Shown here in pieces: positions 11,027 through 21,489 of a stretch of 64,000 nucleotides of DNA (position 1 is its first letter; each line of letters opens with the position of its first letter). The notes under the pieces were generated by a model. That model saw only the letters and a program-made list of their open reading frames with translations. It searched no databases and was not told the origin of the DNA. Source of the stretch: Isoetes taiwanensis (taxonomy: Eukaryota > Streptophyta > Lycopodiopsida > Isoetales > Isoetaceae). Location of the stretch: NCBI GenBank assembly GCA_021234155.1, contig JAJEKV010000030.1, forward strand, positions 17,042,003 to 17,106,002, in the 5' to 3' direction. The position numbers and the translations under genes are program-made.

Positions 11027-12802
11027 CAGGGATCCTAAGTTTGAAAGACAAACATTGTACAAACTAGTCATGTACAGCTGTACAAATATTCAAATTACAC
11101 AAGTAGCTTACGCCCTTTAAGAAGAGCAGGTATTGGAATGTCGTCGTACTCATCAATGCCTTCAGACTGGTGATCACTCTCCTCATTGACACTCTCCTCA
11201 GTATCGCTTGAAGTGGTGGAAGAGCTAACCGCCGGAACGCTATCCTCCTCATGTACAGCTTCGTCCTTGCTATCCTCGCAGAAAGACTTCAACAAGTTTA
11301 CTGTTGTTCTGCGAAGTCTGTTATCAACCTTTAAAGTAAAATCGTAAGCCAAGACTTGAGTTTCAGCCAGGTCCAGATTGTCTAAGTGATTCTTATTCAC
11401 TGTTTTCCGTCCTTTCTTAAAAGGAATTATCATAGGATCATACCGACCAACAAATGGATCTGTATCCTTAGTGGCATACCAGTGAACTTTTATCATTGAG
11501 GGTAGGTTGTCTTTATAAACAATGTCTTTAACCCTTGCAATCCAAAAAGGACGTTCTTCGTCATCGTCAGTTGAAGGTACAGCCACTAGCATTCCTTTCT
11601 GCAGATCTGCAAGTTTCTCTGGAGTTTGACCTTCCTTTTTCTTGAGTGCACATCGAGATCCCAGGTACATTGCACGATCAACAGGCTCCTTGTTGATAAC
11701 AGTATTGATAACAGATTCTTCTGCAATTCCTTGGGCATCCTCGGCGGGGGGGAGAGGTTTGGCTACCGGCCAACAAAAAAGGAATCTCCAAAGTGATGCT
11801 GTTTAAGGACATGGTCACGTCTTTCATGGTTTCAAAGAAATTTTTCCACCAGCCCTTTTCTTCCTCATTAAAGTACTTAAAACACGAGCTTATGCTTTTC
11901 TCCATGCTGGAAAGTGAGACAAGAGGATTCTTGTCTTTGTTCTTCTCAGTGTTGTCTATGGCACTCTTCAGTGGCTGCTGAATGGCTCTTCTCATTTCTT
12001 TAACTTCAGGAACACGTCTCAAGAATTGTAACCCTGCCTCTGGAAGCCAGGATGCAGAAGTTACAAAGTACTTTCCTTGAAGAATGGCATTACCTTCTCT
12101 GAGAAAGAACTTCACATGATGCTGAAAGGTCAAATTATTCAACTTGTGAATAGCAGGACCTGTGTCAGACTGTCGTTGGAAAACAAATTCACGAAAATCA
12201 CAAGTCTCGCTAAGCACTTCGACAACTGGAGTTGGATTGTAGGCTTTCTCGATCACACTGCACAAAGAGTACAGACAAAATGCTTTTTTCCTGTGCAACC
12301 TTACAGAAAATCGACTGAACATTTGGTCTATTTGATCATGCGTGTGGCCAACAAGTAAGAAGCCAACCTTGACCTTTCAAAAGATACCTAATTGGACCAG
12401 CATTGCACAGTAGGCAAATAGAACTTGGTTTTTATTTTCCCTGCTTGTATTGTCTAGCTGTATGTAGAGCATTGAAGGCAACTTCTCCGTTGTTGTTCAG
12501 TATTGTGACCATGAGATTAGGATCACTGTGTATATTTGGGTACGTCAAAAATACTCTGCACTTAACCACGCCCTGAAAAACTAAAGCACCAACTAGATGC
12601 AACTTCAAGAAGTCAGCTTCATCTAAATCCTTAGGAACATTTATAAAATGAGGAAGGGACGTCTTCTTTTGATCCATGCCATCTACTACCACAGACATGT
12701 ATTCAAGAGGCCTCTCCAAAGCTTTTTTTCTGTGTTTTGCAAGCTTCTTTCTTTCCAAGGCTTGAGCCTCTCTGTGTTCCTGTAATTCTTGAGTTATTTG
12801 AT

Positions 12803-13260
12803 CTGCAACCAAAGACATTTGTCAATATCACAGTCACTTGCTTTGCTATGCGCGCATAGACACAATGACACGTATTTAGTTTCTCGCTATGTGCGCATAG
12901 ACAAGCGACCAGGGTACATAAAGCATGCTATCGCGGCGCATAGACATAGCGACCGAGCGAAGCATGCTATGCACGCATAGATAAGCGACCAGAAAATAGG
13001 AAGCATGCTATGCGCGCATAGACAAGCGACCAGAAAATAGGAAGCATGCTATGCGTGCATAGACAAGCGACCAGAAAATAGGAAGCATGCTATGCGCGCA
13101 TAGACAAGCGACCAGAAAATAGGAAGCACGCTATGCGCGCATAGACCAGAGTCCTTGCTTTATAAATTGTGCTATGCGCGCATAGACAAAAGACAAATCT
13201 AGTTAACCTGTGTTACGAGCGCATAGATATGGGAACAGTACTTTGAATCAAAGAACGTAC
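12803..13260 (-). other. Intron of the transposase candidate, carrying the 41-bp array
   Basis: Donor GTACGT (13260-13255) and acceptor TTGGTTGCAG (ending 12803) give a 458-bp intron. Splicing restores a continuous reading frame that follows the expected family sequence. Nearly all of the intron is the palindrome array. Confidence 0.75.
12846..13226. repeat. 41-bp tandem array, about ten palindromes
   Basis: CTATGCGCGCATAG or one-to-three-base variants start at 12846, 12887, about 12928, 12967, 13008, 13049, 13090, 13131, 13172 and about 13213. All steps are 41 bp except one of 39. The spacer is mainly an ACAAGCGACCAGAAAATAGG type. The array lies wholly inside the intron. Confidence 0.95.
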
Positions 13261-14566
13261 TTTTCTCGGGAAGATTCTTTGCCATGGACCTTTTCTCCTT
13301 CAATACAGAACATGTAGAACATATTGAGAACCGGTGCCTTTTTGGGATCCTAACAAGATTGAATTCTTGCTTCCACAATCTTAAGAAGTAAGAGTAGGAT
13401 ATGAACGACTGACTTGAAGACTGGAAGAGAACTCTGTACATGATGTAGACTTCTTTCTTGGTAATGCTGTCCGTAAGATGATGAACAGGACTGTTGGGTA
13501 GTCGCTCACAGTTTGAGTCAAAGAAGCCCACCAACCATGCTTTTGCTTCCAAGCAGTGCACACCAACTACTTTCTTTGGGTGACAGTAGTCGTCAATGCA
13601 TGGATTTCTGTCTAACCGTTTTTGTACCCTTGACATGCGACGACTTCCAATGGCATGTATTCTTTTGAAAGCCAGCTGGCAAACAGTAACATTCAACACG
13701 TAGTATGAAAAACTGTCGCCTCGTTCAGGCCTCACGTGATATGCTAGGTAGAATTCCTGGTCACCTTTAGACATTGACAAGAAGGATTGTCTTGTTTGCC
13801 TTAAGGACGAAAAAGGGAAGTTCATTATACACTTCTTTTGACAACAAGCCAGACGCCTTAGCTGCCTCATGTAAGTTAGTCCCATTAACCGATTTCGCAA
13901 AACTGTCCTAAATGCCCTTACTGTAGGGTCCCTCTTAAATCTCTTTACACTGCTGTATGGATTTCTCTGAGTCGAAAGCTCTGCGGGGCTTCTGTTCTGG
14001 CTGGAGCCTATGATAGGTCTTTCTGGAGTACAAACAGGCTCGTCTTCAATAGTTGTGTCGTTAACCTTCTCGCTCTCAACCGAGGAACATGGAAACAATG
14101 TTCTAGATTTCCTCCTTAACATTTGTAGGTCATCCTCAGCGACCCTTTGGGTTAACGAGGGGCCTTTTTCACGCTGAAGAGGTCTCTCTACAGAATCAAT
14201 TTTGTTTTGCAAGGAACGGTGCAATTCCTGTAGAGGTGAAGGAGTTTCAAAAATTGAGTGGGTCGTGTGAGTAGGTGAGGCCGAGGAAACGTCTTGTCGG
14301 AGTGAGAGAGATGGTGTTTTAAACACAGAAGAACGCTGTAGAACGTGTGTTGGTGAAGGAGTTTGAAAGGAGGTAGACCCGCGCATTAACTGTATTGGCG
14401 ACGGAGAAACAAAGCTTCCAGATGGACTATCACGTAAATCTTCGTCTTCACTGCTTTGTCTGGGTGTGCTAAACCCGCCTCGAGGCAATAATGTAAGATT
14501 CGCAGGCGGAGATAGGAAACTTTTTCTTGAGTGGCTGCCGTACTCAGAAACAAACATGCACCACAC

Positions 14567-15136
14567 CTACTATACATGTACTAAGTAAGGAAGTACACTA
14601 ACTAATTAAAATAGAAATAATAGTAGCTTGCCTATGCGCGCATAGCCCGGGTGTAAGATGAACTCTCGTTGCCCATGCGCGCATAGACAAGATATCAAAA
14701 ATTACTGTGAGAGATAAGTCTGTTACCTACTTGAGCACAGGGAAGACGTATTAATAAATTCTATAGCTCAAGCGAAGGAAGACAAGATAAGATACGAAAC
14801 TGTAAAGGAAGAGCGGGGAAGACGAAGTGACTTTGTGTGGGTTTGACACTCCATAAAAGGACTGCATGAAATGAAACGCTACACTCTTCATCGAAGAGAC
14901 TTTGTGTGGGTTTGACACTCCATAAAGGACTGCATGAAATGAAACGCTACACTCTTCATGTATAATCTCATAGAGAATATCCAAGTACTAACGTAGACAA
15001 TAAATAGGAAAGAAGGGCGCACATTTCTGCATACAGACCGAAGCACATTTCCTGGGCGCTCGACCTCCGCCTTCACACTCACTCCACTTTTTTTTACCTA
15101 TCGAATTCTATAAGAAGCTGCATAGACACGCGGCAA
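14567..15136. promoter_or_regulatory. Divergent intergenic region between the two transposon genes
   Basis: This region separates the two start regions and must hold both promoters. It contains a palindrome pair 41 bp apart (14632 and one-mismatch 14673) and a two-unit direct repeat of about 67 bp (14828-14961, core TTTGTGTGGGTTTGACACTC). A further upstream first exon of the minus gene may lie here, for example near 15080, but I could not fix it. Confidence 0.65.
14828..14961. repeat. 67-bp direct repeat, two units, in the divergent promoter
   Basis: Two nearly identical units start near 14828 and 14896 and differ by one A and the GTGA/GAGA start. They could be duplicated promoter or enhancer elements serving one or both genes. 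Confidence 0.85.
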
Positions 15137-15150
15137 ATGGTAGGTGGAAG

Positions 15151-15494
15151 GTACGTCAAGATCTTAGCTGCTACTTAATTAGCTCACTTTTAAATGTTTT
15201 TTGTGCATTATTTGCTTCATTTGGCTGCCTCCAAAACGGTTAAAAATGTCAATTTTTTAAGTATTTCTGGCCTTCTTCCTCTGTTCGAGGTATGTTTTGT
15301 TTGGTAGTCTTTTTCTTAAGCTTTGCCTATGCGCGCATAGACACAAAGCTTTTTTCTTAAGCTTTGCCTATGCGCGCATAGACACAAAGCTTTTCTTTTG
15401 TAGTATGCCTGTCACTATTGAATTGGTTGAATTGGTTGGCTATGCGCACATAGGCAAATGATGTCTTAATACTTTACTGTTCTTAATATTTCAG
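15151..15494 (+). other. First intron of the methyltransferase gene with three palindromes
   Basis: GTACGT donor and TATTTCAG acceptor. It contains CTATGCGCGCATAG at 15327 and 15368 (41 bp apart, duplicated with spacer ACACAAAGCTTTT) and a one-mismatch copy at 15440 (72 bp further). First introns near promoters are common sites of regulatory elements. Confidence 0.7.
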
Positions 15495-17568
15495 TAAGAA
15501 GAGAAACCTTGTACGGGGTAGCCAGGATGATGCAGGTGTATCCTCCCAAAAGGTCGCCAGGATGAGGAGAACGCCGAAGGATCCAAGTCAGGATGTTCTG
15601 GCTCCAAGTCAGCAGCATTTTCAGGAGGCCGATGATGGCTCCTATTTTTGTAAGGATCAGCAGTGGTTGCTTGTCAGGGGTACCGGTGAACCAGCAACTG
15701 CGCATTTTTTATATTTATACATTTGTTCTAAGACCGGCAAGCAAACACAGGACCTAGAAATCTTCAGAAGATGTGGCAGGCTTATAGATGTTGAGCTGTT
15801 TGGTATGTACCACATCAAGTGCACGACCACCACCAAGGGCAGTCAACATATATATTCTGTGGATAGTTCATTTTTTAAGCTGAGTTTGTCTTCTCCGGAA
15901 GATATGCAAGGCTACATTCAGGCAAGAATGAAGAGTAAAATTGTAAGTGTTATTTTCCTGCACGAGAAGACTTTACCAACATGTTTGGTCTTTGACATCA
16001 TAGGTTTTGTTTGCAGGATCTTCTTTCTATACTAAAAGATCTTCTTTTGAACAAGGATCCTCTGTTAAGTTCTAGCGCACCTCCTACTAAGCTGCTGAAG
16101 GATGCCATGCCATCTCCTGCCAAGCTAATCATCCCCAGAATCTCAGAAATTATTGATTTGGCAACAGTGGATGAAGATGAACCTTCGGAATCCGAATCTT
16201 AGGAGAAAGAGTTTGAGGTTGAAGTGGTGGAGAGGCCCAGAAAAAAGAAAGCCAAAAGAAATTATTACAAGGCAGGCCTGGTGACTGACACTGCTCCACC
16301 AACTAGCAAGGCATCAAGAAAAGGCACTAAGGTAACTTTGCCTCCAGCACCGGGTACAAGGATTGCCAGTAAGGAAAAAGACATGGCTTCTAGGAAGCTC
16401 GAAGAAATTGAGCTGAGATGTCGTGTGCCTGGGATCATGCACCTGCAGGTTGATTGTGTTAAGTTGTGCCCAAAGGATGAGTCTGGCGAGAGACCTTTGC
16501 AAGTAAGAAAAATTTACTCTGGTCATTTGTCTGCTCTTAAGGATCGTATAAGGGACAGACCAAATGCAGCTACAACACCACACATTTGCATTGTTGACCC
16601 TTCCCAGTGCACGGAAAGGGATTCGTTTGTAAAGGAAGAGGATGAAAGCTACAGGTATTTTGTTTTGGGTGGCACTCACAGCTTTAACGAGGAGGCAGCT
16701 TTATAAAGAAACTAAAGAACACTGCTTCTCTCAAATATTTGCATTTGTTTACGTGGGTGTCACTGACTCTGAAGCCAAGTTGCTTGCTATGAGCCACAAT
16801 GTGGACAATGAATATCGGATGAGCATGAGCTTCATTTAAGTTTATGCACAAGGAATACGAGCTTTTTAGGTCGGAGCATAAGGGTGACAAAGATATAAAG
16901 GATGATCAAAACCTATATCTGGCTCTTAAAGAGCGAAGTGCTTTCTGAGTCTTTTTAGCATTACAACTCAGGTGATGCGAGCATCTCTTGTGAAATCGAC
17001 AACTACTTCCAACTAGCTTTTAGGCATGGGCGTGTAAGATAACTTTCTTCTCAAGTTCTTTGACCATGCGGCGCATAGCCATTCGGTTTTCTTACCTTTA
17101 TTTCTTTCTTGTCCCTTTTAGGTCCAGGGAACTTCAAAATTTTTTTTTGATATGTTTCTTTGAGGGTACACCGAAAACTAAAGGGAAGGTGAAGGATCAA
17201 AAAGAAAAAAAAAAGCGAACACCGCAAAAGCGAAGGACATGGGTATCATGGTTTGGAGGGAAATGCAAGGTCTAAGAAATACAGAAAAAGTTTGTGAGGT
17301 GCTGCAGAAGGTGGTGAATGGCCACTTTAGCTTGGAAGAAATGCAGGGTGAATTCAAACAGTAAGTTCTTGCTAGTTCTCCATTTGGTAGTTTACGTTCC
17401 CCGAGTTTTTAACACTCCTTACTTTTGCGACCAAAAGGATTGTGCACTCTGTCGTGACAACTCATGGTCCACCTTAACTGTGACACCTGGGAAAAAGTTA
17501 AAGAATTATACCGTACATGGTCGTCGGATGGAAAGATAAACCAATACGTTTCAAATTTTACAGACTGG

Positions 17569-17952
17569 GTAAATTTTGTTGTTCCCCTACTTATCTTGTT
17601 GTGTGCCTATGCGCGCATAGCACTACAAGAAGTCCGTTACTGTGGTGCTATGCGCGCATAGGCTGACACTTCGAACTTTTGTTTTTTTCTTCTTGCTGTA
17701 AGTTGTTTTCTTGTTGTGTGGCTATCTATCGCCGCATAGCATTCTGAAGAAGTCCATTCTTCGTGGTGCTATGCGCGCATAGGCTAACACTTGGAACCTT
17801 TGTTTTTTCTTCTTACTAAGGTTGTTTTCTTGTTGTATGTCTATGCGCGCATAGCACCACAAGAAGTCCGTTACTATGTTGCTATGCACGCATAGGAAGA
17901 CACTTTGAACTTTCGTCTTCTTGTTTGTACTAAAGCTGTGTTCTGTGGTTTT
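17569..17952 (+). other. Methyltransferase intron with three paired palindromes
   Basis: Three tandem units of about 117 bp each carry two palindromes: 17607/17648, about 17726/17769 and 17841/17882. The first and third pairs are exactly 41 bp apart; the second pair includes a degenerate copy. The intron follows the FTDW codons and ends at TGGTTTTAG. Confidence 0.75.
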
Positions 17953-19183
17953 AGAAAAAGGACCCGATGCCGCCAGGGTTTCTTAACATGGTTAGACTTG
18001 CTAAGGAAGAGCGCGCCAAGCTTAAGAAGAAGGAAGAAGCTGAGCAAAGTTTTGTACCAACAGAATTTGAAAGGTTTGACATGTTTGGCCAGAATTGTTT
18101 ATACCAGATATATCATGGAAATTGTGTCAAACTTGACCATACGTTGAAACCTGGCAATTATTCGTTATGTATTGCTGATATTCCTTATGGGTTCAAGCTA
18201 CCTGATAGTCGTGGAGATGATTCTCCATTTACTTATGCTGAATTTGATTCTTTCTTGAGGCGTTTTGCCAAAATAAATCTTGCCGCTTTGGAGGATAGTA
18301 GTTTTTCATTCAAGTAATCGAGGCGGTATGGTACAAAGCCGCAATGAGAGAGAAACGCAGTTTGGTTCTGAGCCACCATTTGGTAAGTTATTTCTTTTTT
18401 TATCGCGCGATAGCACACAATAACTCATTGGTTGCGGTTGCGGGTTGAAGACGAATGTAAGAGGAAATGGTGGTGGTGCAAGGCTTGTAAATGTTTGGGA
18501 ACAGATGCACATTGGTTACCACAGCATTGGTGGGCGAGAAAGCATTTTGCACTATAATACTGGCGGCATGGACTTGCGTAATCGTTTCAATTCCCAAAGT
18601 CATTCGAATTAACGCACCCGATACACCGAGTCGTGTAGTCAATCCTTATCGAAGCCTCAACATTTCGGTAATACCCTTTTAGAGATGTTTTCACAGCCAG
18701 GTGACTGGGTCGTCGATGCCTTCTCAGGGTCAGGGACCACCTTGGCTTGTGCTTTAAAAAAGGGTCGCAACTGCCTTGCAATTGATTTTGATAAGGATTT
18801 TGTGGTATATATAAAATCCAGAATAAGTTCTCTGCACAGCCTGCCAGATGAAAAGCAGGAGGTTGGCCTTAAGGATAAGGATGGTAATCCGGCAGCTTCA
18901 AGCTCAGAGCCTTTGCCGCCACTCACCGGGAACACCAACGATCCGGCCGAGTTCGTCGAGCTTGTTCCTGTGGAAGAGGTTCAAAAGGTTGTGGAAGAGA
19001 AGGATGCCTCAGACACTGAGGAAGTTAATCCTGATAGCTCTACTAAGGTTCTCCCTCCTCCAGATTCTGATGATGAACTTCCTCACAAGGAAACTCCTGT
19101 TGATATATAATGTGTGCTAAAAAAATGAAATTTTTTATGTGCCTATATTATTGTATTACATTATTGAAATATAACTTTGTTGT

Positions 19184-19197
19184 CTATGCGCGCATAG
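19184..19197. promoter_or_regulatory. Right sub-terminal palindrome CTATGCGCGCATAG
   Basis: A single perfect copy between the 3' end of the methyltransferase gene and the right TIR. With 10950/11013 it gives each element end at least one site. Confidence 0.7.
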
Positions 19198-19397
19198 ACT
19201 TCCTTCCTTCCCTTTGTATTTTGTTTCGTAAGAAAGTGCATTTTCTTAGTGTGTCTTAACACAAAATCTGTCGCCCGCTTTTAAAATGGCCATATTTGGA
19301 ATGCAACTTTTTTTTTTAATAGTTGTTTTTTTTTTTTAATGGTCAAAACTGCCGAATTTACGTTTTTTGGAAAAAGGAATCTGCAATTGCACCACAG

Positions 19398-19428
19398 GTC
19401 ATTAGTGCGTTTGCACCGTCACCTTGTT
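19398..19428 (-). repeat. Right terminal inverted repeat (31 bp)
   Basis: Perfect inverted match to 10591-10621; followed directly by GCTA (19429-19432), the right copy of the target-site duplication. Confidence 0.9.
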
Positions 19429-19432
19429 GCTA

Positions 19433-21480
19433 TTGCAAGGCTATGGCCGACTAGGTTTTTAGTAGGGCTACGTCCTTCCTCTGTGTTCTGGCTATGGAAT
19501 TAGGAAAGGGGGCAAGAAAGCATAACTCTGTTGGCGATGGCGCTTGAAAGCCGAAAAAAAAAGCACCCAAAAATTACCTGGATGCAAAAAAGCGTGTATT
19601 CTTAAGTAATCTGGGCTTGATGAAGATTATATAAAATAAAAACACCCTGAAAGGGCTAAAATTTGATGGTCTCATTTTTTTTTTAATTATGAAAATTCCA
19701 TTGCATGCGTATTTAAGATATTACATTTTTTGGGGGGGAGAGAATTTTCAGCGAAACCCTCTGTTTTCCCTTTTCAATGCCAAAAAGATATCTAGAAACC
19801 TAATCCTTCAACGTTTTTTTCTCTTTGTGGTGGAGCTCATCCTGCCGTCGGGCCTGCCGTCTAGATGTATGGCGCCCTTGGGATCTGCCTAGATGCATTC
19901 AAACATCTCTCTATCTATCTCTCTATTTTCTCTCTATCTATCTCTATTTTTCCAATGCGGTGGTATTCTTCATACTCTTGGCTCTTGCCTGGATGTTGTG
20001 GCACCCAAGGTTGCCCTTAAGGCCAAATTTGTCTAAGCATAATTTAGAAGGTCGGGCGAATAATAGAGTTGCAAGATTAGTTATGTTGGCGAATGTTTTT
20101 TAGACATGAATGTTTTTTAAAGAAATCTAGGCAAATCATGGCCAATATTATTTTGCCAAGATTTAAGTGTCTTTATTTTCCAAGTGCAATTTCTGTGGTG
20201 AAATTTTATTCACTGGCATGCATATTTAATCAAGGACACAAACACATTATAACTATAGCTGCATGATGCAATACCACAACTTAACCTTTGCAAATGAGAA
20301 CATGGCTTATCCTTGTAGATAAAACAAATCTATTAAAAGGGAGGTCTGTAAAAAAAATGCTCTCCAGTGCATTCTTAAAAATATTTGAAACACAATAGCT
20401 ACAAAAATAACTCTTAAATTTATCATATGTACCTGGATGGATATGGAGAATAGATTAGGTTATGAAGAAAGCCTAGAATATTAGGCGAAGGAGGGTAGAG
20501 GATAAGGCGAATCCATAGTTATGACGCTTAGTGGATGTGGCGAATTTTCAAGTGGAGTGAGATTTGTTTGTAGAAAAGTTGGCTAATTTTATTTTTTTCA
20601 TCTATAACGGGCCCTACTAAACCATAGCGTTAAAATTTCTCGATACCCTCAAAAAATAGCCTTTTGGCGAACTTTCGTCCTTAAGGGCTACCCTGGTGGC
20701 ACCTGTGATTTCAATAGCCTGAACCACTATCTGGTATGATATTGAACTGCTTTTAAGGTTTCTCTTGACCTTTTACTTCTGGCATGCTAAGCCTCAGAGT
20801 CCTTATAGGTTTATCAGTGGATTGGGAAGAAACTAGAATATAGTTGAGGTGCTGCTTCGAGTTTTCTTGTGCGTATTAAAATCTATCTAATCTCTGTAGT
20901 CTACTTTGTATTCAGATGCTCAAGAATAAAAGCTCGACTACCTTATAGATACCCTGGCAATCTAGAAAAGAAGTTTTTTTTTTCTCTAGTGTATTGTGGT
21001 TTTTTTTTTTTTGGGAAATTTGTAAATGGCATTTTTCATCTATGCTCAGAGGTTGGCAAGCTCGATGCTAGGTCCTTGCAGACTTTGAAACCAGTCTGGA
21101 CAAGCTCTTCAAAATAGATACTCGGTCTTTCCGATCTTGCAGTATCTTTTTTCTTTCTTATTGTTGAGCTTCTGGTTTGTTCCATAACATTTGAAGCTTG
21201 GATTCTGGTTCTTCATTCTTTGTTGAATGGTTCTTTCTGCTTATCTATTTTTATTCACGATTTTAGAATGTGACAAAATAGCACCCAGACTTCAATTCTT
21301 AGTCTGTTGGAGGTATTAATTGTCTTTAACAGTTTAAATCATCTTGCATGTGATTCTGACTCACTTTTTTCCAGGGTTATCTGTTATTATTATTATCAAG
21401 CGTGGAGTGCTGAAAGTAATCTGGCTTTTTTTTCAAAAAACATACTAGCTAATATGACTTAGTATATACTATATCATAAC
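19433..21480. other. Gene-poor spacer
   Basis: No supported gene. There are homopolymer T and A runs, a CTCTCTATCTAT microsatellite near 19905-19947, and AT-rich DNA with short frames only. Confidence 0.6.
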
Positions 21481-21489
21481 ATATATATG

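Larger units (their letters stand above)
11095..14566 (-). pseudogene. DUF7869-like transposase candidate with BAH-like C-terminus
   Basis: Reading right to left: an N-terminal tail (14566-about 14000) with repeated FxTPSP motifs; a Cys-containing region with LACCQKKC, FKRIHAIGSRRM, a GFFDS segment and HRFSICSTCSVLK; an intron at 13260-12803 (GTACGT donor, TTGCAG acceptor) that joins in frame as PEK|NQITQELQEHREAQ; then VVVDGMDQKK, LYIQLDN and VGHTHDQIDQMFSRFS, the block order of DUF7869-type proteins of eukaryotic mobile elements; then a BAH-like end (11670-11095, FWIARVKDI, IKVHWYATK) with an acidic tail. The two Asp blocks may be part of an RNase H-like catalytic site (inference). Damage seen: frameshifts near 12490 and 11770 and an in-frame TGA at 12377-12379. 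It is divergent from the methyltransferase gene. Confidence 0.78.
15137..19110 (+). pseudogene. ParB-like plus N6/N4 DNA methyltransferase, multi-exon, transposon-borne
   Basis: Predicted exons: 15137-15150 (ATG, first five codons), 15495-15942, 16017-about 17037, about 17141-17360, about 17440-17568, 17953-about 18378, about 18430-19110. The first three join in frame with GT-AG borders. Domains in order: basic N-terminus; ParB-like region (about 16400-16900) with LSALKDRIRD, YFVLGGTHSFN and VYVGVTDSEAK...DNEYR; then a class-beta methyltransferase with motif IV as DIPYGF (about 18175) before the SAM-binding motif I as DAFSGSGTT (about 18715), and an acidic tail. This motif order fits the N6_N4 methylase family (PF01555), which methylates adenine N6 or cytosine N4. 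Damage: in-frame TAG at 16200-16202, frameshifts near 16688, 16836 and 18312. Confidence 0.82.
10591..19428. mobile_element. 8.8 kb DNA transposon with transposase candidate plus DNA methyltransferase
   Basis: The element is bounded by 31-bp perfect terminal inverted repeats, 10591-10621 and 19398-19428 (beginning AACAAGGTGACGGTGCAAAC when read inward), flanked by the 4-bp duplication GCTA. Inside are two divergently transcribed intron-containing genes: a DUF7869-like protein (minus, 11095-14566) and a ParB-like/N6-N4 methyltransferase protein (plus, 15137-19110). About twenty copies of the palindrome CTATGCGCGCATAG occur only between these ends. I know no named superfamily with this gene pair. 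Both genes carry frameshifts and stops, so this copy is probably inactive, although the identical TIRs argue for fairly recent movement. Confidence 0.88.

Noticed and set aside
12846-13226. Regular 41-bp repeats with a palindromic repeat resemble a CRISPR array
   Set aside because: The spacers are nearly identical rather than unique, the genome is eukaryotic, no cas genes are present, and the array sits in a spliced intron of a transposon gene.
19900-19950. Transcription or recombination signal in the CTCTCTATCTAT run
   Set aside because: Simple-sequence repeat with no further support.
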